From: Gammaproteobacteria bacterium
GTDB taxonomy: Bacteria > Pseudomonadota > Gammaproteobacteria > Steroidobacterales > GCA-2729495
Assembly (NCBI GenBank): GCA_030429685.1
Contig: JAUIEY010000016.1
Span: 1-18,448 of the forward strand
Direction: 5' to 3'
Length of the DNA: 18,448 bases
Part shown: positions 1-7,522 of the stretch, piece by piece
Layout of the letters: every line of letters begins with the position of its first letter
How positions within the stretch are numbered: position 1 is the first letter of the stretch
Position numbers and translations under genes: made by a program
The notes under the pieces: generated by a model
Told to the model about the DNA's origin: nothing
What the model saw: the letters and a program-made list of their open reading frames with translations, nothing else
The model's database searches: none

Positions 1-159
1 AGCAGCGTGGCGTCTTACCTGCAGACCCGCCAGGTACTGGGTGAGCGCATGATCATTGTCGGCGGCGGTGAGAAATATCCGGTTGCCGACAACAGCACGC
101 CTGCCGGGCGGCAGCAGAACCGTCGCGTGGAAATCACCATCGTGCCTATTACCGCTTAA
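1..159 (+). CDS. OmpA-family C-terminal domain protein (3' end only)
   Basis: Only the last 52 codons are in the window, in frame 1 and ending in TAA. The peptide ends with GRQQNRRVEITIVP, the typical end of the OmpA_C peptidoglycan-binding fold, where the conserved NRRVE stretch forms the last helix and strand. By family knowledge this domain binds peptidoglycan non-covalently in the periplasm and anchors an outer-membrane barrel or a lipoprotein. The N-terminal part, which would separate a porin from a lipoprotein of the Pal/YiaD type, lies outside the window. The gene converges on rpoH, and a hairpin plus T-run follows about 60 bp after the stop. The stop codon lies inside a 16-bp tandem duplication. 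The domain call is secure; the specific protein is not. Confidence 0.85.
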   Translation, partial: SSVASYLQTRQVLGERMIIVGGGEKYPVADNSTPAGRQQNRRVEITIVPITA

Positions 160-176
160 CCCTATTACCGCTTAAC
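145..176. repeat. Perfect tandem duplication of 16 bp over a stop codon
   Basis: The unit CCTATTACCGCTTAAC occurs at 145-160 and again without a gap at 161-176. The first copy encodes the last codons and TAA stop of the OmpA-domain gene. The second copy lies just after the stop and carries a second TAA. It looks like a recent slippage duplication with no coding effect. Confidence 0.9.
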
Positions 177-217
177 TATGAGCACTTAATCCGAACCTGT
201 TGTTGCGGATATAACAA

Positions 218-256
218 AGCCCCGCTGGTCGGTATAAATCAGCGGGGCTCTTTTTT
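218..256 (+). terminator. Rho-independent terminator after the OmpA-domain gene
   Basis: The arms AGCCCCGCT (218-226) and AGCGGGGCT (241-249) are perfectly complementary over 9 bp, with a 14-nt loop, and are followed by CTTTTTT on the plus strand. It ends the OmpA-domain transcript. On the minus strand the hairpin is followed only by a short TTTGTT tract, so it may also stop rpoH transcription, less efficiently. Confidence 0.85.
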
Positions 257-286
257 GCGTGCGGTCTGCCGGCGGGCAGCCGGTGG

Positions 287-1150
287 TTATGCTGCCATGG
301 CAACGCGCAGTTTCTTGATGGCGTTAGCTTCGATCTGCCGGATGCGTTCGGCGGATACACCGAACCGGTCGGCCAGCTCGTGCAGGGTGGCTTTTTTCTC
401 CGCCAGCCAGCGTGATTCCAGAATCTCGCGGCTGCGTGCGTCGAGTTCTTCCAGCGCTTCCACCAGCGCATCGCTGGCCTGGTCATGGTAGTCATCGGCC
501 TCGGCCTGCATGGCCGGATCGGCTTCCGGATTGGGCAGGTACAGCGCCGGTGAATACGGCCGTTCTTCGTCTTCATTGGGCGTCGGGTCAAACGACACGT
601 CATGACTGTAGAGCCGCTGTTCCATTTCGGTGACTTCGCGCTCACTGACGCCAAGGTCTTTGGCGACGGCCGCGGTTTCGTCTTTGGACAACCAGCTCAG
701 GCTTTTCTTGGCCTTGCGCAAATTGAAAAACAGTTTGCGCTGCGCCTTGGTCGTGGCGACCTTGACCAGCTTCCAGTTTTTCAGCACGAATTCGTGAATC
801 TCGGCGCGGATCCAGTGCACCGCAAACGACACCAGCCGCACGCCGACTTCCGGGTCGAAGCGTTTGACGGCCTTCATCAGGCCGATGTTGCCTTCCTGGA
901 TGAGATCACCGAGCGCCAGACCGTAGCCGTTGTAGCCGCGCGCGATGTGCACCACAAAGCGCAGCTGCGACATCACCAGTTCGCGGGCGGCGTCGATGTC
1001 GTTGTCTTCGCGCAGGCGGCGGGCCAGCTCAAACTCGGTCTCTTTGTCGAGTACCGGGATGGCGTTGACGGCCTGGATATAGCTGTCCAGGCTGCCGGTA
1101 GGTCCGGCGAGAATCAGATTCTGGTTAGTCAGGCTCAAGGCTTGGGTCAT
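287..1150 (-). CDS. rpoH: RNA polymerase heat-shock sigma factor RpoH (sigma32)
   Basis: This 287-residue protein has the usual length of sigma32. It directs RNA polymerase to heat-shock promoters. Region 2 is clear (DLIQEGNIGLMKAVKRFDP, then a W-rich promoter-melting segment). The diagnostic RpoH box QRKLFFNLRK is at residues 137-146; it separates RpoH from other group 2/3 sigma factors. Region 4 near the C-terminus (LHELADRFGVSAERIRQIE) is the helix-turn-helix that reads the -35 element. The ATG at 1150 is preceded by a weak purine-rich GAGAG. It is the last gene of the ftsY-ftsE-ftsX-rpoH cluster, with 116 bp between it and ftsX, enough for its own promoter. That gap holds a perfect CIRCE operator, suggesting HrcA repression on top of the usual post-translational control of sigma32. 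Confidence 0.97.
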   Translation of the reverse strand: MTQALSLTNQNLILAGPTGSLDSYIQAVNAIPVLDKETEFELARRLREDNDIDAARELVMSQLRFVVHIARGYNGYGLALGDLIQEGNIGLMKAVKRFDPEVGVRLVSFAVHWIRAEIHEFVLKNWKLVKVATTKAQRKLFFNLRKAKKSLSWLSKDETAAVAKDLGVSEREVTEMEQRLYSHDVSFDPTPNEDEERPYSPALYLPNPEADPAMQAEADDYHDQASDALVEALEELDARSREILESRWLAEKKATLHELADRFGVSAERIRQIEANAIKKLRVAMAA

Positions 1151-1175
1151 GGCTCTCTCAAAGGGGTGGCGAAGT

Positions 1176-1202
1176 TTAGCACTCCCGATATTAGAGTGCT
1201 AA
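1176..1202 (-). promoter_or_regulatory. CIRCE operator (HrcA binding site) upstream of rpoH
   Basis: The sequence is TTAGCACTC, nine bases, GAGTGCTAA, which matches the CIRCE consensus at all 18 arm positions with the canonical 9-nt spacer. It lies 25 bp before the rpoH ATG. Read on the minus strand, the spacer contains TAATAT (plus 1188-1193), a good -10 hexamer, although I find no convincing -35 at 16-18 bp. By family knowledge the HrcA repressor binds CIRCE and is released when unfolded protein engages GroEL. HrcA itself is not encoded in the window. Confidence 0.93.
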
Positions 1203-1266
1203 GAGCCCGTTCGGTTCCCCTTTATTTAACATAATGAAAAGAAAAAAACTGAGCTTAAATAATGAC

Positions 1267-2190
1267 TTAACTTGGCTGTATGGCTGACAGGTGGCGGGCC
1301 ACGGCGGTCCACGCGCCGCCCCAGCCGCTCAGTACCCCGCCCGCCAGCACCCAGCCGATGGTGGCCCAGTCCATGCCGAGCAGATTGGCCTCACTGGCGT
1401 ACAGCCCGACCAGGGTTTCCAGCGGTGCCGCCAGCAGCCAGCTCCCCAGCAACAGCACCAGCATCGCCAGCAAGCCGCCGAGGATGCCGTACCACAAGCC
1501 GACGTACAGGAACGGCCGGCGCACAAAACCGTCCGAGGCACCCACCAGTTTGAGTACTTCAATTTCATCACGGCGGCTCTGGATGTCCAGCCGGATGGTG
1601 TTGCCGACAATGATCAGCACACCGATAACCAGCAGCGTGCTGGCCAGCAATACCACCCGGCGCAGAAAATCGAGCATGGCATTAAGCCGCTGCACCCATT
1701 CGGTATCAATCTGTACCAGTTCCACGGCGTCGAGTTGCGCCAGCTGCTGACCGAGTGCATCGAGTTCGGCCACGCTGATGTCTTCGATCGGTCGCACACC
1801 AAGTGTATGTGGCAGCGGGTTGTCTTCCAGCTCTTCAAGCACCTCGCCAAGCCCCGATGATGCGCGGAAATCGGCCAGTGCCGCATCGGCCGACGTCAGG
1901 CTGACCTGTGCAACGCCGGTCAGCGCTTCAATCTGGTCTACCAGTTGTTGCGCCTTGCTGAGTTCCGTATCAAGTTTCAGGTACACCGAAAAGTCGCGCG
2001 CGTCGTCCCAGCTGCCGGCCAGGTTGCTGCCGTTTTTCACCAGCAGGTTCAGTGACGCCGGCATGGCGAGCGCGATGCCGATTACGGCCGCGGTCAGCAG
2101 CGTGGCCAGCGGGCGTTCCGCCAGATCCCGCAATGAGCCGGTGCAGTTACGCCAGTGCAGTTTGAGCCAGTGTTTCATCGTCTGCACCAT
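1267..2190 (-). CDS. ftsX: Cell division ABC-like membrane subunit FtsX
   Basis: FtsX pairs with FtsE at the septum and activates peptidoglycan amidases through its periplasmic domain. The 307 residues show the FtsX pattern: a cytoplasmic N-terminus, a first membrane helix (LLTAAVIGIALAMPASL), a periplasmic domain of about 120 residues, and three C-terminal helices (LLASTLLVIGVLIIVG; GLWYGILGGLLAMLVLLLG; a last one near the end). The cytoplasmic sequence after helix 2 (IRLDIQSRRDEIEVLKLVGA) is the conserved FtsX/MacB-type coupling segment. The start is ambiguous. The ATG at 2190 is directly abutted by AGG at the end of ftsE, while the ATG four codons later (2178) has that AGG 13-15 nt upstream. 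It lies 5 bp after the ftsE stop, indicating translational coupling. Its N-terminal tail is shorter than that of E. coli FtsX. Confidence 0.95.
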   Translation of the reverse strand: MVQTMKHWLKLHWRNCTGSLRDLAERPLATLLTAAVIGIALAMPASLNLLVKNGSNLAGSWDDARDFSVYLKLDTELSKAQQLVDQIEALTGVAQVSLTSADAALADFRASSGLGEVLEELEDNPLPHTLGVRPIEDISVAELDALGQQLAQLDAVELVQIDTEWVQRLNAMLDFLRRVVLLASTLLVIGVLIIVGNTIRLDIQSRRDEIEVLKLVGASDGFVRRPFLYVGLWYGILGGLLAMLVLLLGSWLLAAPLETLVGLYASEANLLGMDWATIGWVLAGGVLSGWGGAWTAVARHLSAIQPS

Positions 2191-2195
2191 CCTGC

Positions 2196-2873
2196 CTAAA
2201 ACACCAGCGCATCATCTTCGGGCTCGGCCAGTTCGCCGTTCTCGAGCCGGATGCGGCGGCCGCCGAGTTTGCCCAGCAGGTTCAGGTCGTGGGTGGCAAT
2301 CAGCATGGTGACGCCGATGTCGTTGAAGCGGCCGAACAGCTTCATGATTTCCAGCGACAGCCACGGGTCGAGGTTGCCGGTGGGCTCATCGGCAATAATC
2401 ACCCGCGGCCGGGTTACCACCGCACGTGCGATGCCGACGCGCTGCTGTTCGCCGAGCGACAGGGCGCCCGGTTTACTGCGTTCCTTTTTCAGCAGCCCGA
2501 CCTGGTCGAGCGCGGCGCGCACCCGGCGGGCGATTTCCCGGTCATTGAGTCCGGCAATCACCAGCGGCAGCGCCACGTTGTCAAAAGTACTGCGCTCCAC
2601 CAGCAGCTTGTTGTCCTGAAACACCACGCCGAGCTGGCGGCGGTGTCTGGGAATTTCCCGTGCCGCCATGCGCGCGATATTGCGGCCGTCAAACAGCACC
2701 TGGCCGCGCGTCGGCCGTTCGATCAGGGCGATGAGTTTCAGCAGCGTGCTCTTGCCGGCACCGGACGAGCCGGTCAGAAAAACCATCTCTCCGCTGTCGA
2801 CTTCAAACGACAGGTTGCGCAGCGCTTCGCCGGTGCCGTCGTAACGTTTGGTAACGCTGTCGAATCGAATCAT
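2196..2873 (-). CDS. ftsE: Cell division ATP-binding protein FtsE
   Basis: This 225-residue ABC ATPase works with FtsX at the divisome. Visible motifs are Walker A GSSGAGKST with Lys41, a Q-loop in VVFQDNKLL, the signature LSLGEQQRVGIARAV, Walker B VIIADEPTGNLDP and the H-loop IATHDLNLL. The signature reads LSLGE where FtsE proteins normally have LSGGE: the codon is CTC, a substitution of the first glycine. The catalytic Ser and second Gly are kept, so activity is likely preserved. The ATG at 2873 follows the ftsY stop by 6 bp, with a weak GAG ribosome site. The ftsY-ftsE-ftsX order matches the conserved gammaproteobacterial operon. Confidence 0.97.
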   Translation of the reverse strand: MIRFDSVTKRYDGTGEALRNLSFEVDSGEMVFLTGSSGAGKSTLLKLIALIERPTRGQVLFDGRNIARMAAREIPRHRRQLGVVFQDNKLLVERSTFDNVALPLVIAGLNDREIARRVRAALDQVGLLKKERSKPGALSLGEQQRVGIARAVVTRPRVIIADEPTGNLDPWLSLEIMKLFGRFNDIGVTMLIATHDLNLLGKLGGRRIRLENGELAEPEDDALVF

Positions 2874-2879
2874 GCTGGC

Positions 2880-3806
2880 TCAGTTTTCCAGCAGGGCATC
2901 AACAAATTTTTCCGCCTCGAACGGCGCCATGTCGTCAGCCTGCTCACCCATGCCAATAAAACGGAACGGAATGTCCAGTTCGTTGGCGATAGCCAGCAGT
3001 ATGCCACCGCGGCCACCGCCGTCCAGTTTGGTCAGCGTGATGCCGCTGACGCCGACCGCGGCGCTGAACTGCCGGGCCTGCACCAGCGCGTTTTGCCCGA
3101 GACTGGCATCGAGCACCAGCATGATTTCGTGCGGCGCATCGCTGTCGAGTTTGCCGGCCACGCGCACCACTTTTTGCAGTTCGCGCATCAGGCCTTCCTG
3201 GTTCTGCAGCCGGCCGGCGGTATCGGCCAGCAGCACATCGGTGCCCCGGGAGCGGGCCGTTTCCACCGCATCAAAAATCACGGCGGCCGGGTCGGCGCCG
3301 TGCTGCTGTGCCACCACCGGCACATCGTTGCGTTCGCCCCAGGTCTGCAGCTGTTCGGTGGCGGCAGCCCGGTAGGTGTCGCCGGCGGCCAGCATGACTG
3401 ACAGCCCCTGCTGTTTGTAAAAGTGCGCCAGCTTGCCGATCGTGGTGGTCTTGCCGGAGCCGTTGACGCCGACCAGCAGGATCACGAAGGGTTTTTTCTG
3501 CGCATCAATGGCGAGCGGCACGGCGCGCGGCGCAAGTACGTCAATCAGTTCGGCGCGCAGCGCCGCCTGCAGTGCGTCGCCGTCCCCGCGGTCGGCCCGG
3601 TTGACGCGGTTGCGCAGGCCGGCGAGAATTTTTTCGGTGCTGTCCACGCCGACATCGGCGATCAGCAGCCGGTCTTCGATTTCTTCCTCGAGTTCAGCGT
3701 CGAGCTGCCGCCCGGACAGCCAGCCGAGCGCAGCGAAACCACTGCCGCTGCCGCGGTTTAAACGCTGTTTGAGGCGCTCGAAAAAACCCGTTCTGGTTGA
3801 ACTCAT
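2880..3806 (-). CDS. ftsY: Signal recognition particle receptor FtsY
   Basis: FtsY is the SRP receptor GTPase that docks Ffh-ribosome complexes at the inner membrane for co-translational insertion. The protein is almost only the NG domain: a short N-terminal amphipathic stretch (MSSTRTGFFERLKQRL), a helical N domain, then G1 GVNGSGKTTTIGK (Lys119), G3 DTAGRLQNQ and G4 TKLDGGGRGG. The long acidic A domain of E. coli FtsY (497 residues) is absent; 308 residues is the short form common outside enterics. G4 is followed by GGRGG rather than the more usual TAKGG. I chose the ATG at 3806 because the peptide from there starts like short FtsY proteins; an ATG at 3815 and a TTG at 3824 are alternatives, and none has a strong ribosome site. 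It is the first gene of ftsYEX-rpoH and is divergent from rsmD with 38 bp between starts. Confidence 0.95.
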   Translation of the reverse strand: MSSTRTGFFERLKQRLNRGSGSGFAALGWLSGRQLDAELEEEIEDRLLIADVGVDSTEKILAGLRNRVNRADRGDGDALQAALRAELIDVLAPRAVPLAIDAQKKPFVILLVGVNGSGKTTTIGKLAHFYKQQGLSVMLAAGDTYRAAATEQLQTWGERNDVPVVAQQHGADPAAVIFDAVETARSRGTDVLLADTAGRLQNQEGLMRELQKVVRVAGKLDSDAPHEIMLVLDASLGQNALVQARQFSAAVGVSGITLTKLDGGGRGGILLAIANELDIPFRFIGMGEQADDMAPFEAEKFVDALLEN

Positions 3807-3844
3807 GGCGCGCATGTTACCCAATGTCGGCTATGCTTGCCGCC

Positions 3845-4462
3845 ATGAAAGCGACTCGCAAGCGGGCGCGCCGGCAGGACGAATATTCCGCCGTGCGCAT
3901 CATTGCCGGGCAATGGCGCGGGCGCAAACTGCGCTTTCGTACCGCGGGTGTGCGCCCGACGGGTGACCGGGTGCGGGAGACGCTGTTCAACTGGCTGGCG
4001 CCGCATTTGCCGGGGGCACGCTGTCTCGACTGGTTTGCCGGTACCGGCGTGCTCGGACTCGAAGCACTGTCGCGCGGTGCGGCCGCGGCCGTGCTGGTGG
4101 AGCGCAACCGCGAGGTTGCCGATGAAATTGCGCGGCAGCTTGACCTGCTCGAAGCGGACCAGGCCGAATTGCTGTGTGCTGATGCGCGGCAGTTGAACCT
4201 GGCTGCGCATGGTCCGTTTGACGTGGTGTTTGTGGACCCGCCGTTTTTACCGGCTGACTCTGCCGAGGCCGACCCCGGGTTGGCCGATTTGTGTACACTG
4301 CTCGAAACATCGGGCGCGCTGGCAGCGCCGGCCTGGATTTACCTGGAAACGGGCAAAAAGCAGGCGTTGCCAACCTTGCCGGACAACTGGCGATTGCTAC
4401 GCGAAAAAACCGCGGGACAGGTGCGCTACGCATTGGCCGAGCGCAGCTCGCCCGCAGCTTAA
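3845..4462 (+). CDS. rsmD: 16S rRNA (guanine966-N2)-methyltransferase RsmD
   Basis: RsmD methylates G966 of 16S rRNA in the assembled small subunit using SAM. The protein begins with a basic stretch, then VRIIAGQWRGRKLRF and RPTGDRVRETLFNWL, which are RsmD hallmarks. The SAM-binding motif LDWFAGTGVLGLEALSRGA and the catalytic loop VFVDPPF (an [DN]PP[FY] motif of N-methyltransferases) follow. From the ATG at 3845 it is 205 residues, close to the 198 of E. coli; upstream in-frame starts (TTG 3797, ATG 3824, ATG 3833) would overlap ftsY and add non-conserved sequence. It is divergent from ftsY, as in E. coli, and is followed 11 bp later by coaD. Confidence 0.95.
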   Translation: MKATRKRARRQDEYSAVRIIAGQWRGRKLRFRTAGVRPTGDRVRETLFNWLAPHLPGARCLDWFAGTGVLGLEALSRGAAAAVLVERNREVADEIARQLDLLEADQAELLCADARQLNLAAHGPFDVVFVDPPFLPADSAEADPGLADLCTLLETSGALAAPAWIYLETGKKQALPTLPDNWRLLREKTAGQVRYALAERSSPAA

Positions 4463-4473
4463 GAGGAAAGCCT

Positions 4474-4953
4474 ATGAGTGCGGGGGCACTGTATCCGGGG
4501 ACCTTCGATCCCTTTACCAACGGTCATGAGGAACTGGTGCGCCGTTCCGCCCGGATTTTCGGCCGGGTAGTGGTGGCGGTGGCTGCCAGTCCGTCGAAGA
4601 CGCCGGCTTTTCAGCTCGACGAACGCATTGCACTGATCCGCGAAGTGCTCAGTGACCTGCCGGATTGCGAAGTGGCCGGCTATACCGGGCTGACCGTCAA
4701 CGTGGCGCGCGAACACAAGGTGAATGTCATTGTGCGTGGCCTGCGCGCGGTGACCGACTTTGAATTCGAGTTTCAGCTCGCCACCATGAACCGCCATCTC
4801 GACGAAGGTGTCGAGACGATGTTTCTGACGCCGAGTGAAAACGACATGTTTATTTCTTCCACGCTGGTGCGCGAAATCGCGGCCATGGGCGGCGATGTGT
4901 CCAAGTTTGTGCACCCGGCCGTGGCGGCCGCGCTGGCCGGGCGTTTTTCCTGA
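4474..4953 (+). CDS. coaD: Phosphopantetheine adenylyltransferase CoaD
   Basis: CoaD transfers AMP from ATP to 4'-phosphopantetheine, giving dephospho-CoA, the penultimate step of CoA synthesis. At 159 residues it has exactly the E. coli length. The nucleotidyltransferase motif is GTFDPFTNGHEEL (a TxGH-type HxGH variant with T-N-G-H), and the second motif is FISSTLVREIA (ISSTxVR). YPGTFDP, VRGLR and FEFEFQLATMNR are further CoaD signatures. The ATG at 4474 has a strong AGAGGAAA ribosome site, which rules out the longer in-frame extension into rsmD. It overlaps the start of ggt by one base (TGATG), so translation of ggt is probably coupled to it. Confidence 0.97.
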   Translation: MSAGALYPGTFDPFTNGHEELVRRSARIFGRVVVAVAASPSKTPAFQLDERIALIREVLSDLPDCEVAGYTGLTVNVAREHKVNVIVRGLRAVTDFEFEFQLATMNRHLDEGVETMFLTPSENDMFISSTLVREIAAMGGDVSKFVHPAVAAALAGRFS

Positions 4954-6665
4954 TGCTGAATTTTAAGCTGCGCCGTTTGCCGGCGCGTGTTGCGGTGTTG
5001 TGGCTGGCTGTTGTGCTCGCCGGTTGCGGACTGGTCTTTCCCGACAACATGCAGCGTTTTACGCCGGCCGACGCGGCGGTGGCGTCGGCCGATCCGCGCG
5101 CCACGCAGGCAGGCCTGGACGTGCTTGCCGCCGGCGGCAATGCCTTTGATGCCGCGGTGGCGGTGGCGGCTACGCTCGGGGTGGTGGAACCGTCGAGCTC
5201 CGGTTTCGGCGGCGGCGGGTTCTTCCTGTTATTCAGGGCCGAATGCGGTTGCTATCACTTTATTGATGCGCGCGAGACCGCGCCGGCCGCGGCCACGCCG
5301 GCTACCTATCTGGACCAGGCCGGCAATCCGGTCAGAGGGCTGACGGTCAGCGGGCCGCTGGCAGCCGGTATTCCGGGGGAGCCTGCCGGCATGGCTTACC
5401 TGGCTGAGAACTTCGGCAGCAAGCCGCTGGCGGAGTTGCTGCAGCCGGCGATATATCACGCTGAGAACGGTTTCCCGATGAGTCCCCGCGCATTGCTGGG
5501 GCTGCGCTTTCGCAAAAACACGGTGAGCAGATGGCCGGCCATGGCAGAGATTTTTCTGCCGGGCGGTGAGTTACCGGCCGTCGGTTACGTGGTGAAGCAG
5601 CCGGAACTGGCCGACACCATCCGGCGCTTTGCGGCCGGCGGTCACGATGGTTTTTACAAGGGTGAAACCGCGCGGCGGCTGGTTGCGGGAGTGCAGGCGG
5701 CCGGCGGCAACTGGACGCTTGAGGACCTGGCGAATTACCAGGTGGTCGAACGGGAGCCGCTGGTAACGAATTACCGTGGCATGCAGGTTGTTAGCGCGCC
5801 GCTGCCGTCATCCGGCGGTATTGTCATGGCGCAGGTGTTTAACTTTCTCAGCGCGTACAGTGAGGAGCAGCTCAGCGGTCCGCAGGGTCAGCACCTGCTG
5901 ATTGAAGCGCTGCGCCGCGCTTATCGCGATCGGGCGCTGTATATGGGCGACAGCGATTTCGTTGACGTGCCGGTTGAACGGCTGGTGTCGCGGGAATACA
6001 TGGACGCACAGCGCGCCGATGTCAGCCTGACGCGGGCAACGCCGAGTGCCAGTCTGCAGGGCGTTGCCGAGGACGGCAGTGCCGGTGATCAGACCACGCA
6101 CTTCTCGGTGCTTGACAGTGACGGCAATCGGGTGGCCGGCACTATCACGATTAACACCTGGTACGGCTCGGCGTTCATGCCGCCCGGCACCGGGGTGATT
6201 CTGAACAATGAGATGGATGATTTTTCCATCAAGCCCGGCGTACCGAATGAATTCGAACTGGTTGGTGCCGCGGCCAATGCAGTGGCGCCGGGCAAACGGC
6301 CGCTGTCGAGCATGTCGCCGACTTTTCTGGAGTCAGACCGCGGCGTTGCGGTAGTGGGCACACCGGGCGGCAGCCGCATCATCACCATGGTGCTGCGCGC
6401 CGCGCTGGCCTGGCTGGACGGTGCCACGGCGGAACAGATGGTCAGCTTGAAGCGCTTTCACCACCAGTACCTGCCGGACAGCGTGTCCTATGAATCCGGC
6501 GCTTTCACCGCAGACGAAATCGCCGCGCTTGAAGCCATGGGTCACAGCCTTAAAGAAGTGCAGCGACCCTTCGGCAACATGAACGTGGTGACCTGGGATA
6601 TCGGTCCGAACCGCGTCGAGTCGGCCTCTGATCCGCGCGGCGAAGGCGAAGGCCGCGTCTACTGA
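4953..6665 (+). CDS. ggt: Gamma-glutamyltransferase, predicted lipoprotein
   Basis: This 570-residue Ntn-hydrolase cleaves the gamma-glutamyl bond of glutathione and transfers it to water or amino acids. The precursor self-cleaves before the catalytic Thr; here the DQTTHFSV motif puts it at Thr381, matching the family layout of a large subunit followed by a small one of about 190 residues. Other family signatures are GGNAFDAAVAVAA, SSGFGGGGF, PLSSMSPT and GTPGGSRII. The N-terminus is a lipoprotein signal: basic RR and R residues, a hydrophobic core and lipobox LAGC with Cys25. The following Gly-Leu gives no inner-membrane retention signal, so outer-membrane anchoring is expected. E. coli GGT is instead a soluble periplasmic protein. 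The ATG overlaps the coaD stop. The stop is directly followed by a 24-bp repeat. Confidence 0.94.
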   Translation: MLNFKLRRLPARVAVLWLAVVLAGCGLVFPDNMQRFTPADAAVASADPRATQAGLDVLAAGGNAFDAAVAVAATLGVVEPSSSGFGGGGFFLLFRAECGCYHFIDARETAPAAATPATYLDQAGNPVRGLTVSGPLAAGIPGEPAGMAYLAENFGSKPLAELLQPAIYHAENGFPMSPRALLGLRFRKNTVSRWPAMAEIFLPGGELPAVGYVVKQPELADTIRRFAAGGHDGFYKGETARRLVAGVQAAGGNWTLEDLANYQVVEREPLVTNYRGMQVVSAPLPSSGGIVMAQVFNFLSAYSEEQLSGPQGQHLLIEALRRAYRDRALYMGDSDFVDVPVERLVSREYMDAQRADVSLTRATPSASLQGVAEDGSAGDQTTHFSVLDSDGNRVAGTITINTWYGSAFMPPGTGVILNNEMDDFSIKPGVPNEFELVGAAANAVAPGKRPLSSMSPTFLESDRGVAVVGTPGGSRIITMVLRAALAWLDGATAEQMVSLKRFHHQYLPDSVSYESGAFTADEIAALEAMGHSLKEVQRPFGNMNVVTWDIGPNRVESASDPRGEGEGRVY

Positions 6666-6689
6666 TGGTGTCAGACACCGGAATTTATT
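6666..6689 (+). repeat. 24-bp palindrome-containing repeat, copy A
   Basis: The copy consists of T, the palindrome GGTGTC-A-GACACC, then the AT-rich tail GGAATTTATT. It starts at the base after the ggt stop codon and its tail supplies the TAA stop of the convergent mutM gene (6685-6687). An identical 24-bp copy in the opposite orientation is at 12072-12095. It resembles a REP-type intergenic element and may also act as a transcription end for the converging genes. Confidence 0.85.
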
Positions 6690-7503
6690 GGCGCTGACAG
6701 GTCTTGCAATAGTAAGTGGCGCGTTGCCCCTGAATAATGCGGCTCACCGGTGTGGCGCACACACGGCACGGCTCACCGCCTCTTTCATAGACATTCAGCC
6801 GTTGCCGGAAATAGCCGGGTTTGCCATCGCCGCCGCGGTAGTCGCGCAGGGTGGTGCCGCCCACTTCGATGGCTTCGCTGAGCACAGCCTTGATGGCGTC
6901 GCAGAGTTTCTGCATGCGCTGCCGGGAAATTCGCCCCGCCGCGCGCTTCGGGTTGATGCCGGCGCGAAATAACGCTTCGCTGGCGTAGATGTTGCCGACG
7001 CCCACCACCACGTGACTGTTCATGATGTGCTGTTTGATGGCGACCCTGCGCCGGCGCGCACTCTGCCACAGGTATACGCCGTTAAACTCATCGCTGAGCG
7101 GTTCCGGACCCAGCTCCGCCAGCAGCGGATGGGTTTCCGGCTGCGCGCCGGTCCACAGCAGCGAACCGAAACGGCGCGGGTCGTTAAAGCGCACAATTTC
7201 GCCACGGTCCGTGACAATGTCGAAGTGATCGTGCTTTTCAGGCTGTTCATCCGGCGGCACGATGCGCATGCTGCCGGACATGCCGAGATGCACCATGGCA
7301 CAGCCGGCCGGCGTTTCCAGCAGCAGGTATTTGGCGCGCCGCACCACGCTGAGCACCGGCTGACCGCGCAAGCGGCCCTCCAGCCCGTCCGGCACCGGCC
7401 AGCGCAGGCGCCGCTCGCGCACGCGCAGCTCCTTGATCTGGCTGCCTTCCAGCGCCGGCGCGATGCCGCGCCGGGTGGTTTCGACTTCAGGTAACTCGGG
7501 CAT
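6685..7503 (-). CDS. mutM: Formamidopyrimidine-DNA glycosylase MutM (Fpg)
   Basis: MutM removes 8-oxoguanine and formamidopyrimidines from DNA and cleaves the abasic strand. The protein starts MPELPEVETTRRG; Pro2 is the catalytic nucleophile and Glu3 the helper acid, which fixes the start at 7503. The conserved lysine region RRAKYLLLE and the helix-two-turn-helix (NIYASEALFRAGINP) are present. The C-terminal zinc finger has Cys246, Cys249, Cys266 and Cys269. At 272 residues it is the standard size. There is no clear ribosome site. It is divergent from the desaturase gene with only 19 bp between starts, so each promoter must lie inside the other gene's 5' end. It converges with ggt; its stop codon lies in repeat copy A. 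Confidence 0.97.
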   Translation of the reverse strand: MPELPEVETTRRGIAPALEGSQIKELRVRERRLRWPVPDGLEGRLRGQPVLSVVRRAKYLLLETPAGCAMVHLGMSGSMRIVPPDEQPEKHDHFDIVTDRGEIVRFNDPRRFGSLLWTGAQPETHPLLAELGPEPLSDEFNGVYLWQSARRRRVAIKQHIMNSHVVVGVGNIYASEALFRAGINPKRAAGRISRQRMQKLCDAIKAVLSEAIEVGGTTLRDYRGGDGKPGYFRQRLNVYERGGEPCRVCATPVSRIIQGQRATYYCKTCQRQ

Positions 7504-7522
7504 CTGTGGTTAGATAGCGTCC

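Noticed and set aside
2289..3401. A 370-codon plus-strand open frame across ftsE and ftsY
   Set aside because: It is antisense to two clear NTPase genes, has no ribosome site and no recognisable motif, and has the same shadow-type composition.
4291..4473. A longer start for CoaD inside rsmD
   Set aside because: The ATG at 4474 has a strong ribosome site and gives the canonical 159-residue protein; the extension overlaps rsmD out of frame.
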